DNA of 34,810 nt from Marinospirillum sp. GTDB taxonomy: Bacteria; Pseudomonadota; Gammaproteobacteria; Pseudomonadales; Halomonadaceae. Made by a program: the position numbers and the translations under genes. Shown here in pieces: positions 24,802 through 32,526 of the stretch. The number at the start of each line of letters is the position of its first letter. Positions within the stretch are counted from its first letter, which is position 1. The stretch covers positions 1-34,810 of the forward strand of contig SKOQ01000123.1 of NCBI GenBank assembly GCA_007119985.1. The letters run 5' to 3'. The notes beneath the pieces are model-generated. The model saw nothing but the letters and a program-made list of their open reading frames with translations, made no database searches and was not told the origin of the DNA.

Positions 24802-25164
24802 ATGGAAAGTTTAGTGCTAGGCAGTTGGTTGTTTTATGCTCTGGCCGGTTTGGTGCTCATGATGGCAAGCTGGAAGTTTTTGTTCTGGCTCCCATTGACG
24901 CTCAAGCTGGGCATGGTGCTGAGTCAACTCGTGCTGCTGGTGGTGCCAGCTGAGGTGATTGACCAAGCTTATGCGCCGGCTTTTATTGTGCTGGTGCTGG
25001 ATGGGCTGATGGGCGTGAGTGACCCCACTCGTCAGGCCGAGCAGTTCTTGATGCTGGGATTGGGTTTAGTCGGGGCTTGGGTGCTGGCGGTGCTGATAGG
25101 GTGGTGGGCAAAAAATCGCACAACCGTACCAGCAGCATCTGGCTCAGCCGAGACCGAAGAGTAG
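24802..25164 (+). CDS. small polytopic membrane protein, function unknown
   Basis: A 120-residue hydrophobic protein that I do not recognise. Hydrophobic segments lie at about 6-24, 26-50, 58-74 and 82-101, ending in a polar Ser/Ala/Glu tail (ASGSAETEE). No Cys, and no motif that suggests transport. The ribosome binding site is weak (GAG upstream of ATG 24802). It is 32 bases from the YLATT-like gene and on the same strand as the membrane-anchored VWA gene, so it may be a membrane partner in that cluster (inference). Codon use and open length support a real gene. Confidence 0.75.
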   Translation: MESLVLGSWLFYALAGLVLMMASWKFLFWLPLTLKLGMVLSQLVLLVVPAEVIDQAYAPAFIVLVLDGLMGVSDPTRQAEQFLMLGLGLVGAWVLAVLIGWWAKNRTTVPAASGSAETEE

Positions 25165-25196
25165 TATTTATTGACCAACCTGAGGAAGAGTGAATT

Positions 25197-25859
25197 ATGG
25201 TTGTTTTTGTTTTAGTGCTCACGCTCGTGATGCTGATTGCGGGTGTTTTTGGTGGCTTGATCAACTATTACCTGTTGAATCAGGATAATAAAGATATTAC
25301 TGGCATGCTGCGCAGTGTTGTTGTTGGGGTGGGTGCGGCCTTCTTGGTACCAGTGGTTTTGGATCTCGTCGGCAGTAATATTGTCAGTGAAAGCCAACAT
25401 GATGCTGGCCAGCTGCTGATTTATACCGGCCTGTGTTTGATAGCCGCCGTCGCCTCACGTTTTGCCATTACCAATCAAACTGATCGCACGCTGCGCGCGG
25501 CCAACACCGCTCGTGAAGAAGTCGAAGAACTGAAGCATCAGCTCAAACAGGTTCAGCTCAGCCTTGTTCCGCTGATTGAAACTGAGACAGAAATGGATCT
25601 CAGTGAAGAAGAAGAGAACAAAGTGCTTGATGAGCTTGATGTGGCGGCAACCCAGGTATTAAAAGTTCTGGGAACAGGTCGATATACCTTCCGTACACAG
25701 GCCAGCCTGCTGGATGAGCTGGAGCTTGCGGAGCCAGATGTGATGAAATCCCTCGGTATTTTGATGGGCAAGGGTTTGGCAGGCAAGATGAACACCCACT
25801 GGGGCCTGCGTTGGTATCTCACTGAGCGTGGACGTCGTCTCGCCGAAGCCAGTATTTAA
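25197..25859 (+). CDS. YLATT-like three-TM protein with coiled coil and C-terminal winged helix
   Basis: A 220-residue protein. Three N-terminal hydrophobic segments (about 2-26, 38-60 and 72-88) carry a GGLINYYLL and LRSVVVGVGAAFLVPVVLDL pattern that I recognise as the YEATS-associated three-TM (YLATT) type. A short coiled coil follows (about 95-125), and an acidic C-terminal domain (about 140-220; VLKVLGTGRYTFRTQASLL ... YLTERGRRLAEA) has the look of a winged helix. There is no YEATS-domain gene next to it here. GAGGAAGAG precedes the ATG. Family literature links YLATT to signalling and conflict-type gene sets; here the context is envelope VWA genes. Recognition is by eye and should be taken as probable. 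Confidence 0.75.
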   Translation: MVVFVLVLTLVMLIAGVFGGLINYYLLNQDNKDITGMLRSVVVGVGAAFLVPVVLDLVGSNIVSESQHDAGQLLIYTGLCLIAAVASRFAITNQTDRTLRAANTAREEVEELKHQLKQVQLSLVPLIETETEMDLSEEEENKVLDELDVAATQVLKVLGTGRYTFRTQASLLDELELAEPDVMKSLGILMGKGLAGKMNTHWGLRWYLTERGRRLAEASI

Positions 25860-25903
25860 CGTCGCAATCCCTCGGGATCAGCCAAGCAAGAGGAAGAAAC
25901 ATC

Positions 25904-27964
25904 ATGTTGGGATGCAAAGTCGGGCCCGGCCCACAGTGCCATGAGACACTGGAACACACTAGGCTATCTACGGCCAAGACCAGCCGCTGGTCGGCGTTAT
26001 CCCTACTATTGATGTTGATCGGCCTCTTGCTTGGCATGATGAACACCCACGCTGTTGCACAAACCCAAGATATTCGCCTTGTGGTGGATATCTCCGGCAG
26101 TATGCATCGCACCGACCCGAACAATCTGCGTATTCCTGCGACCCATCTGCTGATCGATTTGTTGCCCGAAGGAGGTCGCGCCGGCATTTGGACCTTTGGT
26201 GCCTATGTCAACATGCTGGTGCCACACGGCCAGGTCAATGACGCATGGCGACAAAATGCCTATACCCAAGCTGAGAAGATTAATTCTGTTGCCTTGTTCA
26301 CAGATATAGAGAATGCACTAGAAAGAGCGGCTTGGGATGCTGCTCGTTCTGAGACACATGGTCCGCGCCATATTATTTTGCTTTCTGATGGACTGGTGGA
26401 TATTTCTGAAGCGGCCACAGCTCAAGCACGTGAGCGAGAGAACCAGCAGTCGCGGGATATCATCCTGCGCCAAATGCTCCCGCGTTTAGTTGAAGCTGGA
26501 TTTCAAATCCATACCTTGGCGCTGTCTGATGAAGCGGACCACGATTTAATGGCCACCTTGGCACAACGCAGTGGTGGCTTGCATGCCATCGCACATACGG
26601 CCGAAGATCTGATGCCTTTTATGTTACAGATCTTAAATCGCACCTTGCCAGTGGAAGAAGTCCCTCTCATTGATAACCGGTTTTTGATTGATCCGACGAT
26701 CAATGAATTTACAGCCTTGGTTTTTCATCCCCCTGGTGCTGATCTGCGTTTGATCGATCCGCAAGGCCGTAGTGTTGAGCGTGAAGCGCAGCGCGCCAAC
26801 ACGCGCTGGTACGGCAATGTTAATTACACGCTGGTCACGGTCACAGGGCCACAAGCCGGCCAGTGGCAGATCGAAACCGCAGCCCATGACGATAATCGAG
26901 TCACTGTGGTCTCTGATGTGCAATTCCACACCAGCCGAGTACCGCCGACCCTCTTTCGTGGTGATCAACTGAATCTTGAAGCTTGGCTAACCGAAGAGGG
27001 CCGCCCTGTTGATCGACGCGAATTTTTACGTCTGCTGAATGTGGAAGCGCGTTTGATCCAATCTGGCCAAACGCTCTTGGCCCAGCCTTTATTGCTCGAT
27101 GCGCAGCAGCCGCGCTATCGCGCTGTGCTTGAGAGCTTCCCTGAACTAGGCGAACAGCAGCTACAAATTGAAATCGATGGGCGTACCTTCCAGCGTCAAA
27201 TTAGTCATAGTGTCAATGTACAGGATGTGGTGGCCGCATCCGTTCAGCTGCCTGAAGACGGCTCAGCGGCACGCCTGATCTTACGTGCGCAGCATCCTGA
27301 TCTGCGTCGCCAACCGATTGATTTTACTGTTATGGCATCAGGCCAAAGACTGAGTGCAATCAATCGTGGAGATGGTGAGTGGCGGGTTGATCTTTCGAGC
27401 CTCTCACGCCAGACACCGCATCGCATCCAAGTGCAGGTCGCGACTCAGCTCAATGGCCGTGCCTTGAATGTCACCCTGCCAGAAGTCGTGCTTCCAGTCG
27501 AACGCAGGCCCGCCCCGAGTCTACCTCAGCCTGTTGCTGAGCCAACGCCTCCACCTGTCTCTGCGCCCCAGGTGAGTGAGCCAGAAACGGGAGATGCAGC
27601 TCCGAACTGGGTCCCCGCGCCGCCGCCCTTACCTATTCCTGTGCTGCCCGTGCCAGAGGCGATCTCAACACCAGAGGAGACACCTGCTGTTGAAGCAGAG
27701 GTTGAGCCAGAACCCAGCAGCAGAGAAAAGGGGGGGCTTTTTGATCCAATTGAAAGCTGGGATGACCCACGCATGCTGTGGATCTATCTCGCGCTGGGCA
27801 TAGCCAATATCCTGCTCTTTGTTGTTGCCTTCTTAATGTATCGCCGCTTTATTAATAAAAGGCGAGAAAAGGCCGCGCAGCAGCAGGGTGAGGGTGATGT
27901 TGATGATCTCCCTGATCTTGATGATGCCTTGGATGGCTTGGATGATGACGAAGAACTGAGATGA
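25904..27964 (+). CDS. membrane-anchored VWA-domain protein (TIGR03503-like)
   Basis: A 686-residue envelope protein. A long basic N-region leads to a hydrophobic signal (about 30-50) with a likely cleavage after HAVA. A VWA domain (about 56-245) has an intact MIDAS D62-I-S-G-S66, a Thr in LFTDIENAL and a later Asp in LLSDGLVD. Beta-rich domains follow (about 255-525), then a Pro/Glu-rich stalk (about 530-610), one transmembrane helix (about 625-648), a basic stop and a very acidic tail ending LDDDEELR. So the VWA is probably periplasmic, with a short cytoplasmic tail. The architecture matches TIGR03503 proteins of Vibrio and Shewanella as I recall them; their role is unknown. AGAGGAAG precedes ATG 25904. 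Confidence 0.85.
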   Translation: MLGCKVGPGPQCHETLEHTRLSTAKTSRWSALSLLLMLIGLLLGMMNTHAVAQTQDIRLVVDISGSMHRTDPNNLRIPATHLLIDLLPEGGRAGIWTFGAYVNMLVPHGQVNDAWRQNAYTQAEKINSVALFTDIENALERAAWDAARSETHGPRHIILLSDGLVDISEAATAQARERENQQSRDIILRQMLPRLVEAGFQIHTLALSDEADHDLMATLAQRSGGLHAIAHTAEDLMPFMLQILNRTLPVEEVPLIDNRFLIDPTINEFTALVFHPPGADLRLIDPQGRSVEREAQRANTRWYGNVNYTLVTVTGPQAGQWQIETAAHDDNRVTVVSDVQFHTSRVPPTLFRGDQLNLEAWLTEEGRPVDRREFLRLLNVEARLIQSGQTLLAQPLLLDAQQPRYRAVLESFPELGEQQLQIEIDGRTFQRQISHSVNVQDVVAASVQLPEDGSAARLILRAQHPDLRRQPIDFTVMASGQRLSAINRGDGEWRVDLSSLSRQTPHRIQVQVATQLNGRALNVTLPEVVLPVERRPAPSLPQPVAEPTPPPVSAPQVSEPETGDAAPNWVPAPPPLPIPVLPVPEAISTPEETPAVEAEVEPEPSSREKGGLFDPIESWDDPRMLWIYLALGIANILLFVVAFLMYRRFINKRREKAAQQQGEGDVDDLPDLDDALDGLDDDEELR

Positions 27965-27997
27965 GGCCCAATAGAGTGAATAAGAGGTTAACGTCTG

Positions 27998-28789
27998 ATG
28001 TGTGAGCTGCTGGGCATGAGTGCTAATGTTCCAACAGATATCACCTTTAGCATGGCCGGTTTTTTACAAAGAGGGGGGGCGACTGGCCCCCATCGCGATG
28101 GCTGGGGTGTGGCCTTTTATGAGGATGCAGGTTATCGCGAATTCAAAGATCCGCACCCCTCGATTGCCTCGCCTGTTGCGCGCCTGATACTGGATTATCC
28201 GATTAAAAGCCGCATTGTGATCAGCCATATCCGTCAAGCTAATGTGGGCCAGGTCAATCTCGGTAATACCCATCCCTTTTCACGTGAGCTCTGGGGCCGG
28301 CATTGGTGCTATGCCCATAATGGTCAGCTGGCGGGTTTTCGCGAAGCCTTACCGCTGAGCTACTTTCAGCCAACCGGCCAGACAGACAGCGAATGGGCTT
28401 TTTGCTGGCTGCTGGGTGAAATCCGCCAAGCCTTTCCGCATCCACCTGAGCAGCCCGAGGTCTTGCAGGCCCTGATTCATCGCCTTGCTGAGCAGCTGCG
28501 CACCCTCGGTGTTTTTAATTTGCTGCTGGCAGATGGTGAACAGCTCTATGCCTACTGCTCAACAAAGCTGGCGCATATTACGCGCTGCGCCCCTTTCGGC
28601 CCTGCCATTTTGAAAGATACCGAACTCGAAATCGATTTTGCTGCCTGCACGACACCGCAAGATGTGGTGAGTGTGCTGGCGACCGAGCCTCTGACCACCA
28701 ATGAAGAGTGGCATATTATGCAACCTGGAGAGCTGGTGGTGTTTCAGGATGGCCGCTGCCGTGCCCGCTTGCTCAGCACTGCTGGCTAG
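27998..28789 (+). CDS. yafJ: class II glutamine amidotransferase (YafJ family)
   Basis: A 263-residue Ntn-type amidotransferase domain standing alone. The nucleophile is Cys2 (MCELLGMSANVP), exposed after Met removal. The family-specific RDGWGVAFYED, SHIRQANVG, NTHPF and WCYAHNGQL motifs follow, the last providing the Asn/Gly oxyanion residues, with TDSEWAF downstream. No synthetase domain is fused, so the physiological ammonia acceptor is unknown; relatives include YafJ of E. coli and DUG3-type enzymes. It lies 33 bases after the VWA gene and 99 bases before the MoxR gene, so it may be the last gene of the upstream cluster. Confidence 0.92.
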   Translation: MCELLGMSANVPTDITFSMAGFLQRGGATGPHRDGWGVAFYEDAGYREFKDPHPSIASPVARLILDYPIKSRIVISHIRQANVGQVNLGNTHPFSRELWGRHWCYAHNGQLAGFREALPLSYFQPTGQTDSEWAFCWLLGEIRQAFPHPPEQPEVLQALIHRLAEQLRTLGVFNLLLADGEQLYAYCSTKLAHITRCAPFGPAILKDTELEIDFAACTTPQDVVSVLATEPLTTNEEWHIMQPGELVVFQDGRCRARLLSTAG

Positions 28790-28888
28790 TTGCTGGTGAT
28801 GTACAGCATCCTCCATCTTGGCCTCTGGGTTGACTTAGAGCCTTCAATAAGAACTTTCAATCAGCACCCTGAATAAGAGAGACGCACC

Positions 28889-29734
28889 ATGCAATTTACC
28901 GGAACTCAGGATTATGTCGCGACAGAAGAACTCCAGCTGGCTGTCAATGCCGCACTGACGCTGGAGCGCCCGCTCTTGATCAAAGGTGAGCCTGGCACAG
29001 GTAAAACACTGCTTGCGGAGCAGGTCGCCATCGCACTGGATCGTCCGCTGATCACTTGGCATATTAAATCTTCTACCAAGGCGCAGCAGGGCCTGTATGA
29101 ATATGATGCTGTCTCGCGTCTGCGCGATTCACAGCTGGGAAATGAAAAGGTGCACGATATCAGTCATTACATCGTGCCTGGCAAGCTTTGGGAAGCCTTC
29201 ACTAGTGAGCGCCCAGCGGTGTTACTGATCGATGAAATTGATAAAGCCGACATCGAATTCCCCAATGATCTGCTCCATGAGCTGGATAAAATGGAGTTCT
29301 ATGTTTACGAAACCCAGCAAACCATTAAGGCCAGCCAGCGCCCGATGGTGATCATTACCTCGAATAACGAAAAAGAGCTGCCGGATGCCTTCTTGCGGCG
29401 TTGTTTCTTCCATTACATCCGCTTTCCTGATCAAGACACCATGCAAAAAATCGTGCAGGTGCACTTCCCTGATCTGCAGCAGCAGCTGGTACAAAAAGCA
29501 CTCGAAGTTTTCTACGACCTGCGCGATATCTCCGGCTTGAAGAAAAAGCCCAGCACCTCAGAGCTGATCGATTGGATCAAACTGTTGATGGCGGATCAAC
29601 TCGCGCGTGATGTGTTGCTGAACAAAGACAGTGCTGCAGCTGTCCCCCCCTTATGTGGCGCACTGGTGAAAAACGAACAGGATGCCAGCTTGCTTGAGCG
29701 CCTTGCATTTATGATGCGCCGTCAGCGCGGATAA
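28889..29734 (+). CDS. MoxR-family AAA+ ATPase
   Basis: A 281-residue AAA+ ATPase. Walker A GEPGTGKT (33-40), Walker B VLLIDEIDKAD (111-121), sensor 1 in MVIITSNNEKELPDAF and an arginine-finger region FLRRCFFHYIRFP are present. The MoxR-type spacing includes the IVPGKLWEAF and KMEFYVYETQQTIKASQRP insert. MoxR ATPases work as chaperones with a VWA partner to insert cofactors or remodel complexes; the partner is almost certainly the next gene, 21 bases downstream. The substrate is unknown. A 99-base gap upstream separates it from yafJ and holds no strong promoter or terminator that I can defend. Confidence 0.94.
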   Translation: MQFTGTQDYVATEELQLAVNAALTLERPLLIKGEPGTGKTLLAEQVAIALDRPLITWHIKSSTKAQQGLYEYDAVSRLRDSQLGNEKVHDISHYIVPGKLWEAFTSERPAVLLIDEIDKADIEFPNDLLHELDKMEFYVYETQQTIKASQRPMVIITSNNEKELPDAFLRRCFFHYIRFPDQDTMQKIVQVHFPDLQQQLVQKALEVFYDLRDISGLKKKPSTSELIDWIKLLMADQLARDVLLNKDSAAAVPPLCGALVKNEQDASLLERLAFMMRRQRG

Positions 29735-29755
29735 AGACCTTTTGGATGAATCACT

Positions 29756-30931
29756 ATGCTCATCGAGTTTTTTCAACAGGTGCGCGCTGCTGGTGTGCCC
29801 GCCACGCCGCGTGAGCTATTAGATCTACTGCGCGCCCTTGAAGCTGATCTGGCCTTTGCCAGCCAAGAAGCTTTTTATCTTCTGGCACGCACTTGTTTGG
29901 TAAAAGATGAAAAGCACTATGATCGCTTTGATCTGGCCTTCAGTCATTATTTTGAGGGCATAGGTGATCTTGAGGCTGGACTGGATAAGATCATCCCCGA
30001 AGATTGGTTAGAGCAGACCTTTGCCAAGCAATTAACTGAAGAAGAGCGCCAAAAACTCAAAAGCCTTGGCAGTTTGGATAAGCTGATGGAAGAGTTTAAA
30101 AAGCGCCTTGAAGAACAGCAAAAGCGTCATGCGGGGGGCAATAAGTGGATTGGCACGGGCGGCACCTCACCCTTTGGTCATGGTGGCTATCACCCTGAAG
30201 GCATCAGGGTGGGTGGGCAGTCTAAAAACCGACGCGCGGCCAAGGTGTGGGAGCAGCGGGAGTTTAAGAATCTGGATGACAGTGAGGCGCTGAGTAATCG
30301 CAATATGCAGGTGGCCTTAAAACGCCTGCGTCAGTTTGCGCGCACTGGCGCACATGAAGAGCTGGATTTGGAGCAGACTATCCGCGCCACAGCGCGTAAT
30401 GCTGGGTATCTTGATTTAAAAATGGTGCGTGAAAAGCACAATGCGGTGAAGGTGCTGCTGCTGTTCGATATTGGCGGTTCGATGGATGATCATATCGAGC
30501 TGGTTGAATCCTTGTTTACCGCCTGCCGCACTGAGTTTAAGCATCTTGAGCACTATTACTTTCATAACTGCCTTTATGAATCGGTGTGGAAGAACAACCA
30601 GCGGCGTTTTCAAGAGCGTACGTCAACACTGGATCTGATCCACAAGTACAGCCGTGATTACAAGGTGATTTTTGTTGGTGATGCTTCTATGTCGCCCTAT
30701 GAAATTGCCGTGCCCGGTGGCAGTGTCGAGCACTTTAATGATGAGGCAGGACAAGCTTGGATGCAGCGTGTGACGGCCACTTGGGATCATGTTGTGTGGC
30801 TGAATCCTGTGCCTGAACAGTATTGGCCTTACACCCAATCGATTGGCATGATGCGCCAGCTGGTACAAGAGCGAATGTATCCTTTGACTTTGGAAGGCTT
30901 GGATCAAGCAATGCGTGAGTTGGTGAAATGA
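29756..30931 (+). CDS. CoxE-like VWA-domain protein, partner of MoxR
   Basis: A 391-residue soluble VWA protein. A helical N-terminal region (1-125) ends in a charged coiled coil, followed by a Gly-rich loop (GGNKWIGTGGTSPFGHGGYH), a basic linker and a C-terminal VWA domain (about 230-390). The MIDAS reads D238-I-G-G-S242, with Gly in place of the first Ser of D-x-S-x-S; metal binding may be weakened, or the variant may be normal in this subfamily. The layout matches CoxE-like proteins coupled to MoxR ATPases. Its stop overlaps the phosphatase start by ATGA. The target complex is not known. Confidence 0.9.
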   Translation: MLIEFFQQVRAAGVPATPRELLDLLRALEADLAFASQEAFYLLARTCLVKDEKHYDRFDLAFSHYFEGIGDLEAGLDKIIPEDWLEQTFAKQLTEEERQKLKSLGSLDKLMEEFKKRLEEQQKRHAGGNKWIGTGGTSPFGHGGYHPEGIRVGGQSKNRRAAKVWEQREFKNLDDSEALSNRNMQVALKRLRQFARTGAHEELDLEQTIRATARNAGYLDLKMVREKHNAVKVLLLFDIGGSMDDHIELVESLFTACRTEFKHLEHYYFHNCLYESVWKNNQRRFQERTSTLDLIHKYSRDYKVIFVGDASMSPYEIAVPGGSVEHFNDEAGQAWMQRVTATWDHVVWLNPVPEQYWPYTQSIGMMRQLVQERMYPLTLEGLDQAMRELVK

Positions 30932-31632
30932 CACAAGTGCTGCGCCGCCTGCCAGACAATACCCAAGGACGTGATTGGGTGATCGGTGATCTGCATGGTG
31001 ACTATGCCGCCTTGATGCAAGCGCTTGAGCAGGCCGCCTTTGATCCTCAGCATGATCGCCTGTTTTCGGTTGGCGATCTGATCAATCGAGGGCCAGCTTC
31101 ACTTGAGTGTTTGGCCTTAGTGAATGAACCGTGGTTCTTTGCCGTGCAGGGCAATCATGAGCGGCTGTTTATGCAGGCTGTGCAGGGTGATCGTCATGCG
31201 CTGGCCAGCCTGTTTGAGCATGGCGGCCGCTGGATGGGACTGCATAGTTTGGATTCGCTGCGGCCTTGGGTGGATCTGATCGAAGCCAAAATGCCGCTCG
31301 CACTGGAAGTGGCCGTGGCAGGGCAGACCTTCGGTATTGTGCATGCCCAAGTGCCGCAAGATCAGTGGGCCGTGCTGACTCAGTGGCAGGGTGAACCCGA
31401 TGCCGAGCTTGTTCGTGTCTGCACGACACTGCGTCAGCGTGTCCGTGAAGGTTGGCAGCATCCTGTTCAGGGGATTGATGCCGTCGCCTGTGGTCATACT
31501 CTGGTCAAAAAGCCGCTCCAGCTGGGCAATGTCTTCGCGCTGGAAACCGGCTTATGTGTCCCTGAGCTGGACGGCTACTTAACGCTGCTGCCCATGACAC
31601 AGTTGTTGGCGCAGCTGGATAGGCATCCTTGA
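30928..31632 (+). CDS. PPP-family metallophosphatase (PrpA/lambda-phosphatase-like)
   Basis: A 234-residue phosphatase. The three PPP signature motifs are in order: GDLHGDY (22-28), GDLINRGP and GNHERL, plus the later metal-binding His in GIVHAQ and ACGHT. The size is close to lambda phosphatase and E. coli PrpA/PrpB (about 220). A dinuclear Mn/Fe centre would hydrolyse Ser/Thr (or Tyr/His) phosphates or dinucleotide polyphosphates. The start overlaps the CoxE-like gene by 4 bases, so it is co-translated with the MoxR-VWA pair, which makes a role in reversing a modification of that complex or its client plausible (inference). Convergent with nrtR, 13 bases apart. Confidence 0.9.
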   Translation: MTQVLRRLPDNTQGRDWVIGDLHGDYAALMQALEQAAFDPQHDRLFSVGDLINRGPASLECLALVNEPWFFAVQGNHERLFMQAVQGDRHALASLFEHGGRWMGLHSLDSLRPWVDLIEAKMPLALEVAVAGQTFGIVHAQVPQDQWAVLTQWQGEPDAELVRVCTTLRQRVREGWQHPVQGIDAVACGHTLVKKPLQLGNVFALETGLCVPELDGYLTLLPMTQLLAQLDRHP

Positions 31633-31645
31633 AGGCGGTTTGCAT

Positions 31646-32335
31646 CTAAGCGTTGCCCATATTACGGCTAAAATGGGTAATATCGACGCCAGGCTTAAGT
31701 TGATAGAGCTGCGCTTGTCTACCGCCAGAAGCTTGTTTGTGCTCAGTGAGGATAAACATACCGCTGGCTTCAATTCTTCTCATCAGGCTTTTTCGCTGAA
31801 TTTCTCTTCCCAAAATCGTTTCAATAACAGTTTTGAGCTGCCCCACGGTAAAAGTGCTGGGTAAGCAAAAAACAGGCAGTAGGCTATAGAGCGCCTTTTG
31901 CTGTAATCGCTGATGGGCCTGCTGAATGATTTCTCTATGGTCAAAGGCCAATGGCAGTGAGTCCAGCTGCTCTAGCGGCCACCAGCTGGCCTGTGTCGCA
32001 CTGCTGATTTGGCTGCTCACTGGGGTGTAGGGCACGAGTGCGAAAAAAGCCAGGCTGACGCTATAGCCTCTCGGATCACGCTGGGCACCAGAAAAAACCT
32101 GCAGCTGCTCTAGGTAGGCTGGTGTTAATCCTGTTTTTTGTTCGAGTTTGCGCCGTGCACAAGCCTGCACATCCTGATCGACCTGCACATCAATAAATCC
32201 TCCCGGCAAGCTCCAAGCCGCCAAATAGGGTTCTATGCCTCTTTTGACCAGCAGGACCGTCAGCTGCCCTTGATCGATCGCGAACATCACGTTATCGACT
32301 GTGAAAAGGGGTTGAGTAAAACCTAACTTGCTCAT
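31646..32335 (-). CDS. nrtR: NrtR: Nudix-related transcriptional regulator of NAD metabolism
   Basis: A 229-residue regulator. The N-terminal Nudix-like domain (about 10-145) has WSLPGGFIDV but a degraded Nudix box (R-K-L-E-Q-K-T-G-L in place of R-E-L-x-E-E-T-G-L), fitting a sensor that binds ADP-ribose without hydrolysing it. The C-terminal winged helix (about 150-225) has FTVGQLKTVIETILGREIQRKSLMRRI. In the family, ADP-ribose binding releases DNA and de-represses NAD genes. It is divergent from prs-nadV. An operator palindrome ends 14 bases before its ATG, so autoregulation is likely. The weak AAGG ribosome binding site lies between operator and start. Confidence 0.93.
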   Translation of the reverse strand: MSKLGFTQPLFTVDNVMFAIDQGQLTVLLVKRGIEPYLAAWSLPGGFIDVQVDQDVQACARRKLEQKTGLTPAYLEQLQVFSGAQRDPRGYSVSLAFFALVPYTPVSSQISSATQASWWPLEQLDSLPLAFDHREIIQQAHQRLQQKALYSLLPVFCLPSTFTVGQLKTVIETILGREIQRKSLMRRIEASGMFILTEHKQASGGRQAQLYQLKPGVDITHFSRNMGNA

Positions 32336-32348
32336 GCTAGTGCGCCTT

Positions 32349-32373
32349 ATATAGTGTCACTTGGACACTATAT
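32349..32373. promoter_or_regulatory. NrtR operator 1 (strong), next to nrtR
   Basis: Perfect 10-bp arms ATATAGTGTC (32349-32358) and GACACTATAT (32364-32373) with a 5-base centre. It lies 14 bases upstream of the nrtR start and covers the TATA-rich segment likely to be the nrtR -10 region. It shares the core TGTC-N5-GACA with operators 2 and 3. Assignment to NrtR is by location and repetition. Confidence 0.75.
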
Positions 32374-32439
32374 GCTGATTCTGCACAGAGATCCAGTGGG
32401 GTGATAACGAAAAGGTCTAAAGAAAAAGCTGGCTATTTG

Positions 32440-32452
32440 TGTCTCAAGGACA
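32440..32452. promoter_or_regulatory. NrtR operator 2 (partial), upstream of prs -10
   Basis: TGTC (32440-32443), 5 bases, GACA (32449-32452): the core of operator 1 with weaker flanks. Centre 22 bases before operator 3, about two helical turns, so both lie on the same DNA face. It ends exactly where the candidate prs -10 begins. Confidence 0.6.
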
Positions 32453-32458
32453 TATATT
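32453..32458 (+). promoter_or_regulatory. candidate -10 element of prs-nadV
   Basis: TATATT, 5/6 to the sigma-70 -10 consensus, lying between operators 2 and 3. The matching -35 position (TGGCTA at 32430-32435, spacer 17) is poor, 3/6. The prs start is 69 bases downstream, with GAGGAGG before the ATG. Confidence 0.45.
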
Positions 32459-32459
32459 A

Positions 32460-32476
32460 AATGTCGCAGGGACATT
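32460..32476. promoter_or_regulatory. NrtR operator 3, between prs -10 and prs start
   Basis: AATGTC (32460-32465), 5 bases, GACATT (32471-32476): perfect 6-bp arms with the same TGTC-N5-GACA core. It lies at the expected transcription start of prs, a position suited to repression. Confidence 0.65.
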
Positions 32477-32526
32477 AATTACGATTTGGCTCTTCAGGGC
32501 GCTATTCACTTGTGTGAGGAGGCAGT

